Shown here: one piece after another, positions 12,584 to 23,390 of the stretch
Numbering within the stretch: the first letter of the stretch is position 1
Layout: each line of letters starts with the position of its first letter
NCBI GenBank assembly: GCA_019096065.1
Contig: JAGUCH010000004.1
Span: 6,882,001 to 6,946,000, forward strand
DNA from: Paracyclopina nana
Lineage: Eukaryota; Arthropoda; Copepoda; Cyclopoida; Cyclopettidae
Direction: 5' to 3'
DNA: 64,000 bases
Made by a program: the position numbers and the translations under genes
The notes under the pieces: model-generated
What the model was told of the DNA's origin: nothing
Database searches by the model: none
The model's input: only the letters and a program-made list of their open reading frames with translations

Positions 12584-13167
12584 GATTATTATTGCTACTA
12601 CATATCCAGGATGCCAATTTACTACTATATAGCGTAATAGTATTATGATTTAGTTACCATGCAGAGCCAGTTAAAAGGGTTCTCATTTCGGTTGGCAACT
12701 ACTCATTACGTGCCAACAACAATGATGACTGTAGAATCTGAGGCCATTTTGTATACTCACTGTGTTGTACCTACTTTGATCTATGCAAGTGAGTGAAATA
12801 GATCTTGAGACATTGAGAGATGACAATTTCCTGAGATTACATGGCATAAAGCTCTGAGGATTGCAAGTTTGTTGATCGTACCATGTAAGACATCAAAGTA
12901 CTTTTGCTAAGGATGTTTTGAGGTCTTAAAATACAGGAGCGTGTTTCAGAAACAAATATCATTATAACAATTATATAACAAGTCTATATAGGGAACCGTA
13001 AATCGTACCATATGTATCCTACCGGCAAGCTCATAAGATTTCAGACGGCTGATTGCTGACTACGCAGCGCTGTCTGAATGAGCAAAATGCCTTAATTTTC
13101 TTGATTATTTTTCGTAAGGTATAATTTTTACGAGCTTAAGTAGTGTCTAAGATTCAAATCTCACTAT
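12584..13167. other. Eph receptor 3' flank
   Basis: No gene seen. Around 12985-12997 (tatatagggaacc) and 14040-14052 (gggttcctatata) there are near-complementary strings with cagacggc / gccgtctg nearby inside, so the fold-back element below may be nested in an older element of about 1.07 kb; this is weak because the ends do not pair exactly. Confidence 0.3.
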
Positions 13168-13772
13168 ATTCACATTGGCTTGAGAAAAAACCTAACCTAG
13201 ACTTCGTCAACCACCCCTAAACCTATATATTTTCTGAAAGCTTATGTCCCAAGGGTTCGTTTGGAGGTAGTTTTAAAATCCTGGCCTATCCCTCCTCATA
13301 ACATAAAATCTTAAAAAACCTCTAGCTCTCTTTGACGTGCTTTTTTCGAAGAATAGAGCTTCAGAGACCCCTCTTAAAATCAAAAGGGCTAACTTTTTTA
13401 TTTCATAAGCAAGGTGCTAGGATGACCAGGAAAAGATACAGAGGGACAATTTTTCAAGAAGCGGAACATTAGTCACAATTTAATAAAGAGCTTGGCACTC
13501 CATAACTCCTTTCCTGGCCATTCTAGCGATTTGCTTATGAAATAAAAAAGTTAGCCCTTTTGATTTTAAGAGGGTCTTTGAAGCTCTACTAAGCGAAAAA
13601 GCACGCCAAAAAGAGCTAGAGGTTTTTTAAGATTTTATGTTATGAGGAGGGATAGGCCAGGATTTTAAAACTACCTCCAAACAAACCCTTGGGACATAAG
13701 CTTTCAGAAAATATACAGGTTTAGGGGTGGTTGACGAAGTCTAGGTTAAGTTTTCTCTCAGGTCAATGTGTA
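13168..13772. repeat. Fold-back element: two ~230 bp arms in inverted orientation
   Basis: The left arm (about 13168-13415) is repeated in reverse complement at about 13530-13772 with roughly 90% identity. Paired landmarks are gacttcgtcaaccacccct / aggggtggttgacgaagtc, cttatgtcccaagggtt / aacccttgggacataag, and gggctaacttttttattt / aaataaaaaagttagccc. The loop is about 115 bp. No coding capacity. Related half copies lie at 1-335. No target duplication could be fixed. Confidence 0.85.
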
Positions 13773-14190
13773 TTTAGAGAGCTATCTTTCCTAAAATTTC
13801 ATCTTTTCCTCAAATTCCAGGATGGCCTTTGGGCTGGCTTACGGGCAAGCTAGAACACTAATTAAAAGTGTATCCAGATTGACCCATAAAACTAAAGTGG
13901 CGTTTTTGTATGAGGGAGCTGGCTCTTTTTGACTTTTTAATATATTTCACATCTGGCAGTTCATTTGTTGAACGTGTCAACTACGCGCGCGCACTGATGA
14001 CGTCAAGCCGTCTGAACTCAGTGCAGTCAGCTTGACTTCGGGTTCCTATATACTATATAGCAACATTTATGAACCCATTTTTTGGCTACGCGCATGTGTC
14101 CAGCTCCACGAAAAAGCCCAAAGTTTTGATCATTGCAGGTGCCTTTTAAAATTGTCACATATCATAATGTCCCATTATAAGTAGCACTAA

Positions 14191-14418
14191 GGTCCTTTCC
14201 ATGTGCTCACTTTTGGTTTTGAGGTACAAAAAAATGTACCACACAAAACCGTTTTTGCAAGACCGTTTTCATTGTTTATTTACGTTTTTGTTTACATTTT
14301 GCGTACTGGATGTTTACTAGTTTGTTTACTTCTTTTGCTACTTGGCAAAGACCAATTTTTTGTACCATCAAAAACCGTTTTTCAGCTTTATTTTTTGTAC
14401 AAGCACATGGAAAGGACC
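14191..14418. mobile_element. Harbinger/Tourist-like MITE, 228 bp
   Basis: Perfect 17 bp terminal inverted repeats (ggtcctttccatgtgct) flanked by TAA on both sides (14188-14190 and 14419-14421). A 3 bp TAA/TWA duplication with GG ends fits the PIF/Harbinger superfamily. The interior is AT rich with repeated gtttac and aaaaccgttttt strings and no coding capacity. Confidence 0.82.
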
Positions 14419-14421
14419 TAA

Positions 14422-15035
14422 GCCCTATGAACTACATTCTTTAAGGACCCAGTAATATACCCTTCTGGATTGGCCTATGCTCAATATCACATTTGATGGA
14501 GTTCTTTAGTTAGACCCCATAAGGATCTCTCCGGAAATGGCAGAACAGTTGACATCATGAAATCCCACTGTGCTCCAAGAGGCAAAACATAATTTAAGGG
14601 GGGTAACTTAGGAGAACAATTGAGGAACGTTCCCCCAGAAGAGTTTTTCTTAGTTTTTGCACTTGGTCAACCAAATGTAGTACTTTTTAAAAAAATGACT
14701 ATTTTTTTTAAGCCAGGCCAGATATATATTGTTGATCCAAAGTTTTGCTAACATTAGCCAATATTGCTTTGTTAAACACACTCGAGATTCATGACCTAAA
14801 AACGAAATTTTTTTAAATAATAATATGTTGTGAATACCTTTTATTATGGTCATTTTTTGTTTTGGCAGCATCTGGCGGTACCTCTTTTAAAAAAGTTGTA
14901 TGATTTTTTGAAAAATAAGTGCAATTTGCAAGAATTAAGTTTGTATGCTAAATTAATAATTTTTCCCCTCTGAAAATAAAATTTCATTATTTTTAAAAAC
15001 AATGAATTAAATCAAATTTTTGAGATGTACCGAGT
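14422..15035. other. Intergenic, nothing recognised
   Basis: AT-rich DNA between two small elements; no exon, RNA gene or clear repeat seen. Confidence 0.4.
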
Positions 15036-15691
15036 GCGTGGTATGTCTGTTCAAATCCGTGTCCTCAAAAATCCGCTCAGCAAAATCCGCTCAGCGAAAA
15101 TCCGCTCAGCAAAAATCCGTTCAGCAAAAATCCTTCAATTGAAAATTCGCTTAATCATTGCAACGTGACTTTACAGATGCAAGGGATCAATCTTGATCCT
15201 AGTCTTGGTCATACTATGTTGTAGTTGCATAATTTACTCTATTTTTTAACTTTGCAACCAAGCGGGTTGACTTGGGTACAAAATCATTGACATGAACTTA
15301 AGCTTAAAACACCATCCAGTATTTCATCTTCTTACAAATATTGTATGTCTTTAAATTCAGAATTATGTACAAAAAAGGGCCGGAAATCTTTGATTTTTAA
15401 AATAAAATCCTGTTAGGTCGCTTTTCAATCCATGGCCCATATCACCTATGCATTACACTGGCCAAAATATTGAAGAGAAATGCTGAAAAAAACAAACATT
15501 TGAGTAATGCAGCCAGACAGAATTTTGGAACCAACAAAATATCTATAAAAATATTTTGAAAAAAACTTTAATTTTTGGCATAGATTTTAACGGAGAAAAG
15601 ATTTACAGGGCGGTCATTTATGGAGCTGATTTATGCGGAACGGATTTTAACGGTACGGATTTTTGCGGAAACGGATTTAAACAGTACATTC
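15036..15691. mobile_element. hAT-like MITE no. 2, 656 bp, with subterminal tandem motif
   Basis: An 8 bp direct repeat taccgagt brackets it (15028-15035 and 15692-15699). Ends are imperfect inverted repeats (ctgttcaaatccgt on the left, acggatttaaacag on the right). Just inside the left end a 15-16 bp unit (aatccgctcagcaaaa) is repeated about five times; inside the right end the complementary pattern (acggatttt, gcggaa) recurs. No coding capacity. It ends 28 bp beyond the SAE1 stop codon, inside its probable 3' UTR. Confidence 0.72.
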
Positions 15692-15726
15692 TACCGAGTC
15701 ATAATTCAAATTTATTCACAATCAAT

Positions 15727-16890
15727 TCAGAAGCCAATGGTCTCAACAACCCCACAAGATTCCAAGGGATTGTACAGAAAAAAGTTGTTGTGAGGAGCAT
15801 CCTTATTAGAGATCACCTTAATGACTTCTTGGCCAAGAACTCCACCAACAATGGCAGCCACTGGGCTTAATTCGGAGAAAAGCATGGGTAGAACTTCATC
15901 AGGGATTTTGTTTGGAGGCAAGCTGAACTTGGAAATAATACTGTCTTTCAGCGAAGCCAACAACTTGAGATCATCCTTTTGATTTTCAGCCCTGGGAGAG
16001 CAACCTTCCCTTGATTGAAATTCGAGCAAAATCTGAAAATGAATGGGGATGCATTATCTTGTAGAGCGAAAATAGCCAAATAAAAAATCACCTGAAGAAT
16101 GAAGTAGGATGGGTCCATTCGCTTGAGCCTGCTGGCATAGTTTGCTTGAGCCCAGTCGACATTGAGAGCAGTTTCAAGTGGGACAAACTCCATAGATTTT
16201 TTTACCATTTTCACCTCATCCTCATCAACTTTGGCCTTTTTGGCAGGGCTGGGTCCATCGTCCTTTTTCTTCTTCTCACCATCATCTTGTTGTACTAGCT
16301 TTTCCTCCTCGACAAAGTCATGCTTGACCAAATCCATGAAGGAATAGCCAAAGAATCCGAAAACGTCACCAGAAAAGAACTTGATATTGAGCTCACGGCA
16401 AAATGCGTTCACCTTGAGCACCACATCCTTGGGGTAATTGGTCACGACAACAACATCAAAGTTCTCAAAAAAGGCCTTTTCCTTGTTGGCAAGGTTGTCC
16501 TGATCGGCCACAACTTCGACCATGGGATTTCGTTCCTTCAAACGATCCAATGAAGCCAATGCACGGTTTTCTCCAACCTTGGACACAGGAGCAAGAAACG
16601 AGGACACCGAGTCCTCTTTGGTCAACTTTTCATGATCCAGGATTGTCATGGAGTTGACACCGGCCAACACCAAGTTTTTGGCTACTTCATTGCCAAGGCC
16701 TCGCATACCCGCAATCAGAATCCTTGCAGCACGTAGCCTTTTCTGAGCGTCCAAGCCCCATAAACGGATCTAAAAGTCATGCTTCATTTGACACACAAAT
16801 TGAAAAAAAAATCCGCGAAAAATTGTTTACCTGACGATCGTAAAGTTGCGCTTCATCCTCAGTTAAAGTGGCTGCAGGTTTATCCAACAT
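15727..16890 (-). CDS. SAE1: SUMO-activating enzyme subunit 1 (AOS1), three exons, 347 aa
   Basis: Smaller half of the heterodimeric SUMO E1, which adenylates SUMO together with UBA2. Exons 16890-16831, 16769-16092 and 16032-15727, phase 0 throughout. Landmarks: LTEDEAQLYDRQIRLWG at the N-terminus, the Rossmann glycine motif GMRGLGNEVAKNLVLAGV, DHEKLTKED, FFSGDVFGFFGYSF, a basic/acidic linker near 180-205 containing PAKKAKVDEDE, and SPVAAIVGGVLGQEVIKVIS with DAPHNNFFLYN close to the end. Human SAE1 has 346 residues, so length fits. The catalytic cysteine is expected on UBA2, not here. An AATAAA on the minus strand lies about 10 bp after the stop. Confidence 0.96.
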
Positions 16891-17813
16891 TTTTTTCGAG
16901 ATTTTAAAAATAACACAACCTTTGATTTTAGCCGGCTAACGTCGATTGGAAAACTGAGTTTGAGTTTCAAAACAATGACGAAGAATCTTAGCCTAAAAAA
17001 GATATCCACTAAAGATACTGTTTTTTTATAGTTAACGCACCATTAAAACTCTTGATTTGTAATGGCGCATTACCGATAAATAGAATTATCTTTTTAGCCA
17101 CTTCTTTTTTTAGTTAATGTTCGTATCATTGAGCAGCGAATCAAAGATTTTCGTTAACATGAGAAAAAATTGATTAAATTTTTTTTATTAGGCCAGTTTC
17201 CTCCGTCAATCCAAAGAGGGTTAAAACTCGTTCTTCAACTTTTCTCTCTTTTCGCTGTAAAGGGGAAGAAAATAGCAAAAAGTAAAAGTAAAGTAGTTGA
17301 CTAAAAAGTATAGAGCTCGTTGTCAATATCAAAATTCGCAGAAAGTGTGCTGAATTAAATTAAAGCTAAACTTTAGACTAAAGTGAGTGATGATCACCAT
17401 AATTACAAAAAGCATCACACCTCTTATTCTTCATTGTCAGTAAGAAAGAAAGTAGAATTCCAGAATAATTGCACTTTTCTCAGTCACTAAGTTACTTTTC
17501 CTATCCTGCTCTACGCGACAGCTGCCTCACTGGCTGTCATTGTTGGCTTTGTTCTGCATTTAGCTTTTTATTCCTCTTTCTCCCCAGGAAAAGCAACTAC
17601 GCTCCACGAACTCTGCTGGATTCCGCTTGGCAAAAAGTAGCCACATTTCGGACTCAACTTCATAACCAGTAAACCCTTCTCCGCTTCTTGACAGCTGAAC
17701 TGCAGGCAGGTCAAGTCTAGGTGAAATCTAATCTGCGCAGTTGTGGCTGTGTGGAACAAAGACCAGCTGATGAGCAGAGGACAAAAAATGAACTGAAGAC
17801 CGAAGCCTCAAAG
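16891..17813. promoter_or_regulatory. Divergent upstream region of SAE1 and the RanBP9/10-like gene
   Basis: 923 bp between opposing start codons; AT rich on the SAE1 side. A short upstream ORF (ATG at 17787, two codons) precedes the RanBP9/10-like start. No specific element identified. Confidence 0.4.
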
Positions 17814-19507
17814 ATGAACAGCTTAGGTGCTCGCGATCCCAGGTTGACTATGGATGAAAGGCTCAAGATCCTTTATCCCATGGTGAATGAGGAGGAGACT
17901 CCATTGCCAAGATGCTGGTCTGTCAAAGACAAGTTCAACTACATTGGGTTGAGTCAAGTAGGCAAAAATCAGCCTCTTCCCCGATTTTTCCTCACTGATT
18001 TCCGTTTTCAGAACTATTTGCGAGTCATCTACAAAGGGCACGGAAAAACGCCCAAAGATGCCTCCTCAGTGAGAGCCACACATCCCATTCCAGCCTCGTG
18101 TGGCCTTTATTACTACGAGGTTAAAATCGTGTCCAAAGGCCGAGATGGGTACATGGGGATCGGCCTCTCCTCTCAGATCGTCAGCACGAACCGCTTGCCA
18201 GGCTGGGATAAGCTCTCTTATGGATATCATGGAGATGATGGCAATGCCTTTTGTGGATCCGGCACCGGACAAGTGTATGGGCCAACATTCACGACCGGCG
18301 ATGTCATTGGCTGCGGTCTGAACCTCATTGAAGGCTCGTGCTTTTATACCAAAAACGGTCACCACCTTGGCACAGCTTTCACGGATGTCCCTGGCCAACT
18401 TTTCCCCACGGTTGGCCTGCAAACGCCAGGGGAGATCATTGATGCCAACTTTGGCCAGGAACCATTTGTATTTGATATAGAAGGCGAGATGCAAGAATTG
18501 CGCACCAGAATTGGACGCACGATTGAAAACTTTCCCTACCCTCGCAATCATGGAGAGTGGCAACTTTTACTCAACAAGTAAGATCTGCTTGAAAAAGCAA
18601 CATGTTTGACCATTGAGCGATCGATTATCATTTTCATTACAGAATGGTCAGCTCTTATCTTGTGCATCACGGGTATGTTGGAGCTGCTGAGGCCTTTGCC
18701 AAGTCAACTGGCCAGGAGATTGATGAGGATTGGAGCAATATCAAGAACAGACAGGCCATCCAAAAGCTGGTTTTGTCTGGCAAAATGGGAGCTGCCATCA
18801 GCCTGACTGACAAGTTGTACCCAGGATTCCTGCAGTTGCACCCAGCTCTACACTTCATGCTCAAAGTCCGCCAGTTCATTGAGATGGTCAGTGGCAATGA
18901 TGATTCGGAGGACAATCATGACCAAGACAACAACAACGATGTTGTCATGAATGGCAAAGAAACAAATGGCAACAGTGTGAAAAACGATGAACAAAGTCCT
19001 TCTACGACTGAAGATAATGATGAAGAACTTGAGGAGAATGATGTCAACAATGAAGACGAGGACGAGGCCACTGATGAGGCTGAGGATGAAAATCAGCAGC
19101 AGCAAATGGACATTGATCCACCGGGTAGTCCAAATGTCACTGCCAATCCAGACAAGTTCCAAAAGCTCATCATGTTTGGCCAGCAAGTGAAGGCCATGCT
19201 CGTTGAGTTGGAATCTGTTCGGGGCATTAAGAGTGAGGCCAACTCCAAGATGCTCGAGGACGCGTTTGCCCTGTTGGCGTATCCCAATCCCTGGGACAGC
19301 CCTGTTGGTTGGCAATTGTCAGCCTCTGAGCGAGAGGTTGTGGGTTCAGCGTTGAACTCCTCCCTTCTCGAGGCTGGTGGCTTTTCAGCCAGGCCTGCAC
19401 TAGAAGTGGGCCTGTCTCACGCAAAACAATTAGTAAAATTGATGGCCAACAATGAGCTGGGTGCTTGTGCTTTTGCCAACTTGGAGGATCTGATCAAGGC
19501 CCAGTGA
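17814..19507 (+). CDS. RANBP9: RanBPM (RanBP9/10), SPRY-LisH-CTLH-CRA protein, 542 aa
   Basis: Scaffold subunit of the CTLH/GID ubiquitin ligase. Exons 17814-18577 and 18643-19507 join in phase 2 across a 65 bp intron. SPRY domain about 60-235 ([37 protein letters not shown]), LisH from about 255 ([18 protein letters not shown]), CTLH about 290-345, then a 70-residue acidic Asn/Asp/Glu-rich insert, and the CRA domain to the end. Family members end with CRA, and the length is near insect-type short forms rather than the 730-residue human RANBP9. The in-frame GTG further upstream is not used; ATG 17814 is the first in-frame ATG. The symbol covers both vertebrate paralogues RANBP9 and RANBP10. 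An aataaa overlaps the stop region. Confidence 0.92.
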
Positions 19508-19793
19508 ATAAAGTATGCTACAACTACTCTATACTATACATATGTATACATAAAAACCAAAATACATTAAAAGCTAGAATTGTACTACTACTACAATATG
19601 TAGTATCTCGCTTTCTTTTTTCACCTAATTTAATACTGTGACAACTTCATTAGAGCTGAATAAACTGAATTTGTGTGCAGAATTACAGCGATGACAGCCA
19701 GTGCAGTGCAGGTACACATTCTTTACCTGCACTGATATACATTTAGGACAGGTAGATAGTAGTACAGTGTAGCACAATAATAATAGCAAGAAA

Positions 19794-22513
19794 ATGTCGG
19801 CTTATTTGATGTGCATCACAACCAGTGGAGGAGTGCCTCTACTCAATAGGAAATTTGGAGACATCAAATCAGTAAGCATATGTTATTTCATTTATTGTTC
19901 ATAGTCTTGTTTCTCAAAATCTCCATATGTTGTCGGATTGATTCGCTCCTCAGCAAAGATGCTCTGGTGGGCTTGTTGTACACCGAAAAAGGATCAGGTC
20001 TGGTGAGATCTCTCTTGGTCACCTCTGGCAAGTGAACTTTGCTGAAGTCTGGCAAGGGCTTCACTTTGGTGTTGACCCATTTTTTGATGGCACCCTTGGA
20101 TCTGGCCAAAGGGTTTGTCTTCATTTGAACTGATCTCCTCTTCATCTTTCGAGGCTGCTCGTCATCATTTGTATTATTATTGTTGGGATCCAAATTGACA
20201 TTGGACCTCCTTTTCTCCTTCATTAATTGGACGGACTTCCGGCCTTTCTTCTTCTTTTTGGGCATAACCTTCGCTGGTTCAACCCCTTCAAGTAGGCCAT
20301 CATCAACATTTGGTGTCAATAGTGCTGACCTGCGACCTTTTTTCTTCGTTGGAGGACTGTCTGCAATGACATCCTCCTCCAGGATGATTTCAGGTATTTC
20401 TTCAATGGGATCCTCGAGGATGATCTCAGGCATTGATTGTAGTTTCTCCTCTTCTTCCAGTTTGATGGCATGAACTTCAATGACTTTATACGCATAGGCT
20501 AGCTTTTCTTCCAACAAAGCATTTTTGACTTTGTACTCATCTACAAGAACGAGAGCATCATTGAGCCTTCCCCTAAGTTCAATGTTCTCATCTGTCAAGG
20601 CTTGGTTGTCAGATAGAGTCCGGTCGATTTGCTTGGCTCTCACTGCGTTAAAGAACTTGGAGGCCAGCAAATTGGAATTGCTACCATTTGGAGTTGACAC
20701 CGTGATGGTCAAATCGTGGCCCAAGATTGATGGCCTTTCATCTTGTAGCCATTTTGGGCTCTCAAAGATGTCGATTGCAGGGATTTTCTTCAACGGAGTT
20801 TTGCATGGGGAAGCCATGGCTAAGCAACTGATTCTGTCATCAACAGCTCTTAAACTGATCCAATGTTGAGAATTACTCAGAATCTAAGCATATGAAACAA
20901 CGATATTTTTTTTATGAAAAAAAAGTTATTTCTAGTGCTCACAAGCCTGCAAGCCTCAATGATACGAAATCAAATTTTCATATGGCAATTAGGAGAATAA
21001 GAAAAAAACCATGAATTATGCAAAAATACATTTAAAATGCATCAAAGAATGTGATCTGAGACGAAATTATGATGAATTGTAAAAAAAAAATTTCCTCGTG
21101 GCACCTTTATAGTTAGCTTAATGTAGGAATTTTAGAATGCTAATACAAGGTAATTAAAGCTAAAATTCTTGCCCTGGTATTTCAGATTCCGTATCCTCAT
21201 TTGGCATCATTGAATGGAGTAGCACTCTTTGCTCAATCACATGAAGCAACTTTGCTCACAACCACAACTCACGATTGCAAGATTTTATGGAGGGACTATC
21301 AATCTAGTATCAGGCTTATTCTTGTGCTACCCAACGACACTTCAAGTGATGTTCATCTACATCGGATCTTGGACAACATTTTCCAAGCACTTGTCCTGGT
21401 CGTAGGGCTCGACGACTTGGTCTCTCAACGCAACATTGAGCGGACTAAACGTGACTTGCGTGCAGCATATGGATTGATTGACAGGTTCCTGGAGACTGTC
21501 GCACCTTCTGAGCATCTGCACACATTTGGAGACATGCTTGGAGCCGTGGACTGTGTGGTTTTCCCGGAGGCTAGCAATGTTCAGGGATACCTTGACAGCT
21601 TTGTGGAAGCTGTGGATTCCACTTATGGGTGTGTACTCCTCAAAGGCCACGTGGTGACAGCCACTAAAAATTGGTGGGGCCTACATCCGGATGAAATTGT
21701 GCTCATTACAAACTACTTGCTATCAGAAATACCAGCAGTGCTCAAAGATACCCCAGTGTTTCTACCAGTCAAGAGCCCAACTGTGCCTTTCAGGCTGGTC
21801 ACCTGTGAACTTGTCAAGGATGTCACTTTATGCGCTTTGTGTGGCCCCAACCCATCCCTCATGGAAATGCAGCCAATGCTAGTCAAAACTTGGAGAAGTG
21901 CACTCAATTTGGTCTCCTCAGTGGCTTCCATCATACCCAGGAAATTCCCACCAATGCTAATGATTGACAAGACCATCATGGCTTTCTTGATCGTGAATCT
22001 TGACTCAAGAAGGTCATTGAGCTCAATGAGTCCTCATGGGGAAGAAGGGGACAGCAAGCAAATGTCTACGCCAAGGAAATTGCTCATAATGAGGGCTTTC
22101 CTCAGAAATACAATAGGGCCTATTTTTCCAGACATTTTTGTGCCCAACCCATATAGCCTTGATCCAAACACTGGAGGTAACAAAACACAGCAATCAATAG
22201 GAAATGCTAGAAAATGGCAATTTTTGGGTATTTTTTGCAGAAAATGTGGCTTTCCGAGTTCCTCATGCGCAATTGAAGCATCCAGTGAGTGAAACATACT
22301 CTAGTTCAGAGTACCATAAGTGCTATGCATTGCAGCACCTACAGTACCAATTTTTTGGCATTTTTGTGGCTGCAGTTCCTAATCACTCAATGAGGTAAAA
22401 ACCCAATCTAACTAATTCTGATATGCTAGTAATTGTGATTATCATACAGGAATATTGCTCACAGAACTTTGCACAGCATCTTGAAGGAGAAGATTTTCAA
22501 CATCATCCGGTGA
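19794..22513 (+). CDS. FUZ: FUZ (fuzzy planar cell polarity effector), four exons, 428 aa
   Basis: Fuzzy is a longin-type subunit of CPLANE, which with Inturned acts as exchange factor for RAB23 and with WDPCP recruits intraflagellar-transport cargo at the ciliary base. Exons 19794-19871, 21186-22176, 22241-22394, 22450-22513. Landmarks shared with human FUZ: SGGVPLLNRKFG near the start, ASLNGVALFAQ, VGLDDLVSQRNIERTKRDLRA, GLIDRFL, DCVVFPE, WWGLHPDEIVLI, LCALCGPNPS and THxLHxL-like HRTLHSILKEK at the end. Human FUZ is 418 aa. The first intron is 1314 bp and contains another gene on the opposite strand. The stop codon lies inside the last exon of the next gene, which runs toward it. Confidence 0.92.
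19888..20817 (-). CDS. Unknown basic coiled-coil protein nested in FUZ intron 1, 309 aa
   Basis: Single intact exon with ATG at 20817. Not recognised. Residues 1-55 hold a TPLKKIP motif and a region of Ser/Thr-Pro; 55-125 form a predicted coiled coil (NQALTDENIELRGRLNDALV, ALLEEKLAYAYKVIE); 125-160 repeat PEIILE twice in an acidic block; then three spaced basic motifs of the type KKGRRSALL, KKGRKSVQL, MKRRSVQM, each a possible Aurora/PKA site; the C-terminal 70 residues are basic with the segment LPDFSKVHLP. The coiled coil followed by a basic serine-rich tail recalls shugoshin or a NuSAP-type spindle protein, but I see no diagnostic match, so function is left open. Confidence 0.7.
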   Translation of the reverse strand: MASPCKTPLKKIPAIDIFESPKWLQDERPSILGHDLTITVSTPNGSNSNLLASKFFNAVRAKQIDRTLSDNQALTDENIELRGRLNDALVLVDEYKVKNALLEEKLAYAYKVIEVHAIKLEEEEKLQSMPEIILEDPIEEIPEIILEEDVIADSPPTKKKGRRSALLTPNVDDGLLEGVEPAKVMPKKKKKGRKSVQLMKEKRRSNVNLDPNNNNTNDDEQPRKMKRRSVQMKTNPLARSKGAIKKWVNTKVKPLPDFSKVHLPEVTKRDLTRPDPFSVYNKPTRASLLRSESIRQHMEILRNKTMNNK

Positions 22514-23296
22514 TCAAGGACTTGGCCAAAGCTCTCTCGGCCTTAATGACTTGATGGGCTCTGAATAATGCAATTGGAATGATGAGGAGGCGCAGCAAAA
22601 CTAGCCAATCCGTGGGTTTCAACGAGTTGTTGGCATATTCCAAATAGATGATGGCAATGATGACCAAAAAGACTTCTGACAATGCCCAAAGCGTGAAGGC
22701 CATAATAGCCTTAAAGTACTCTGTCAGAGCCTTTTTGGACTTGGCTCCCAAGTCCAAATTGGAGTTGATCACCATAACTATCCCATTCCAAAGCATGGCC
22801 TAATAATGAAACGATATAAAACTTAAATTGTATTATACTTAAACTTTGGCAAACTTTACCAGTCCAAAGATGACGACAATCAATAGAGGAAATCCTGGGC
22901 TTCTTGGGTCAATTTTATCAGAAACTCCTTCTTGGACGAACGTCGGTGGTGGAGGATTCATTCTGTGTCCAGTCATTTTTATGGCATCCATGAAAAAGTA
23001 GCATGACCACCAAATTGAGATCCAGCATGACAAACGAATCAGATTATTGACCGACCACCAAGTTTCAGCGCTAATAAAAGGCTTTTCAAAGTAGTAAATG
23101 GCTTCCTGGTAGAGAAAAGAGCTAGGAATTAAAAAGCCCTCTATTCAAGTACGGCAAAGCTTACATTTTTTTCAGTTTCTTTCTTATAACGCTCTTGCTG
23201 GCCAATGATTGAAATCGTTTCAAGTTCAATCTCCTCATTGTGGTTACCAGGGCCATCGGAGTTCTTTGAAGTTTCCAAAATCATTCTATTCTTCAT
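22503..23296 (-). CDS. Unknown four-helix membrane protein, three exons, 224 aa
   Basis: Exons 23296-23165, 23105-22860 and 22799-22503, all phase 0. Not recognised. The N-terminal 45 residues are hydrophilic (ELETISIIGQQERYKKE); four hydrophobic segments follow (around 60-85 with two WW pairs, 110-135, 150-180, 190-215), with a proline run PPPPTF between the first two. The topology resembles small four-pass membrane proteins, but no family motif is visible. The last 11 bases of its reading frame overlap the end of FUZ on the opposite strand. The start ATG 23296 is preceded by an in-frame TTG only. A hAT-type MITE lies 95 bp upstream. Confidence 0.7.
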
Positions 23297-23390
23297 GTTT
23301 TTCAACCTACTCAGGCTGTCAGGCAATTTGTTTTGATTCAGCGGTTTCGCAACATTTTTACAGTTCCGTCGCGCAACCTGTAATGTTAAC

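Noticed and set aside
12985-14052. One larger element enclosing the fold-back repeat
   Set aside because: The outer strings tatatagggaacc and gggttcctatata do not pair exactly and no target duplication was seen, so it was not called as a separate feature.
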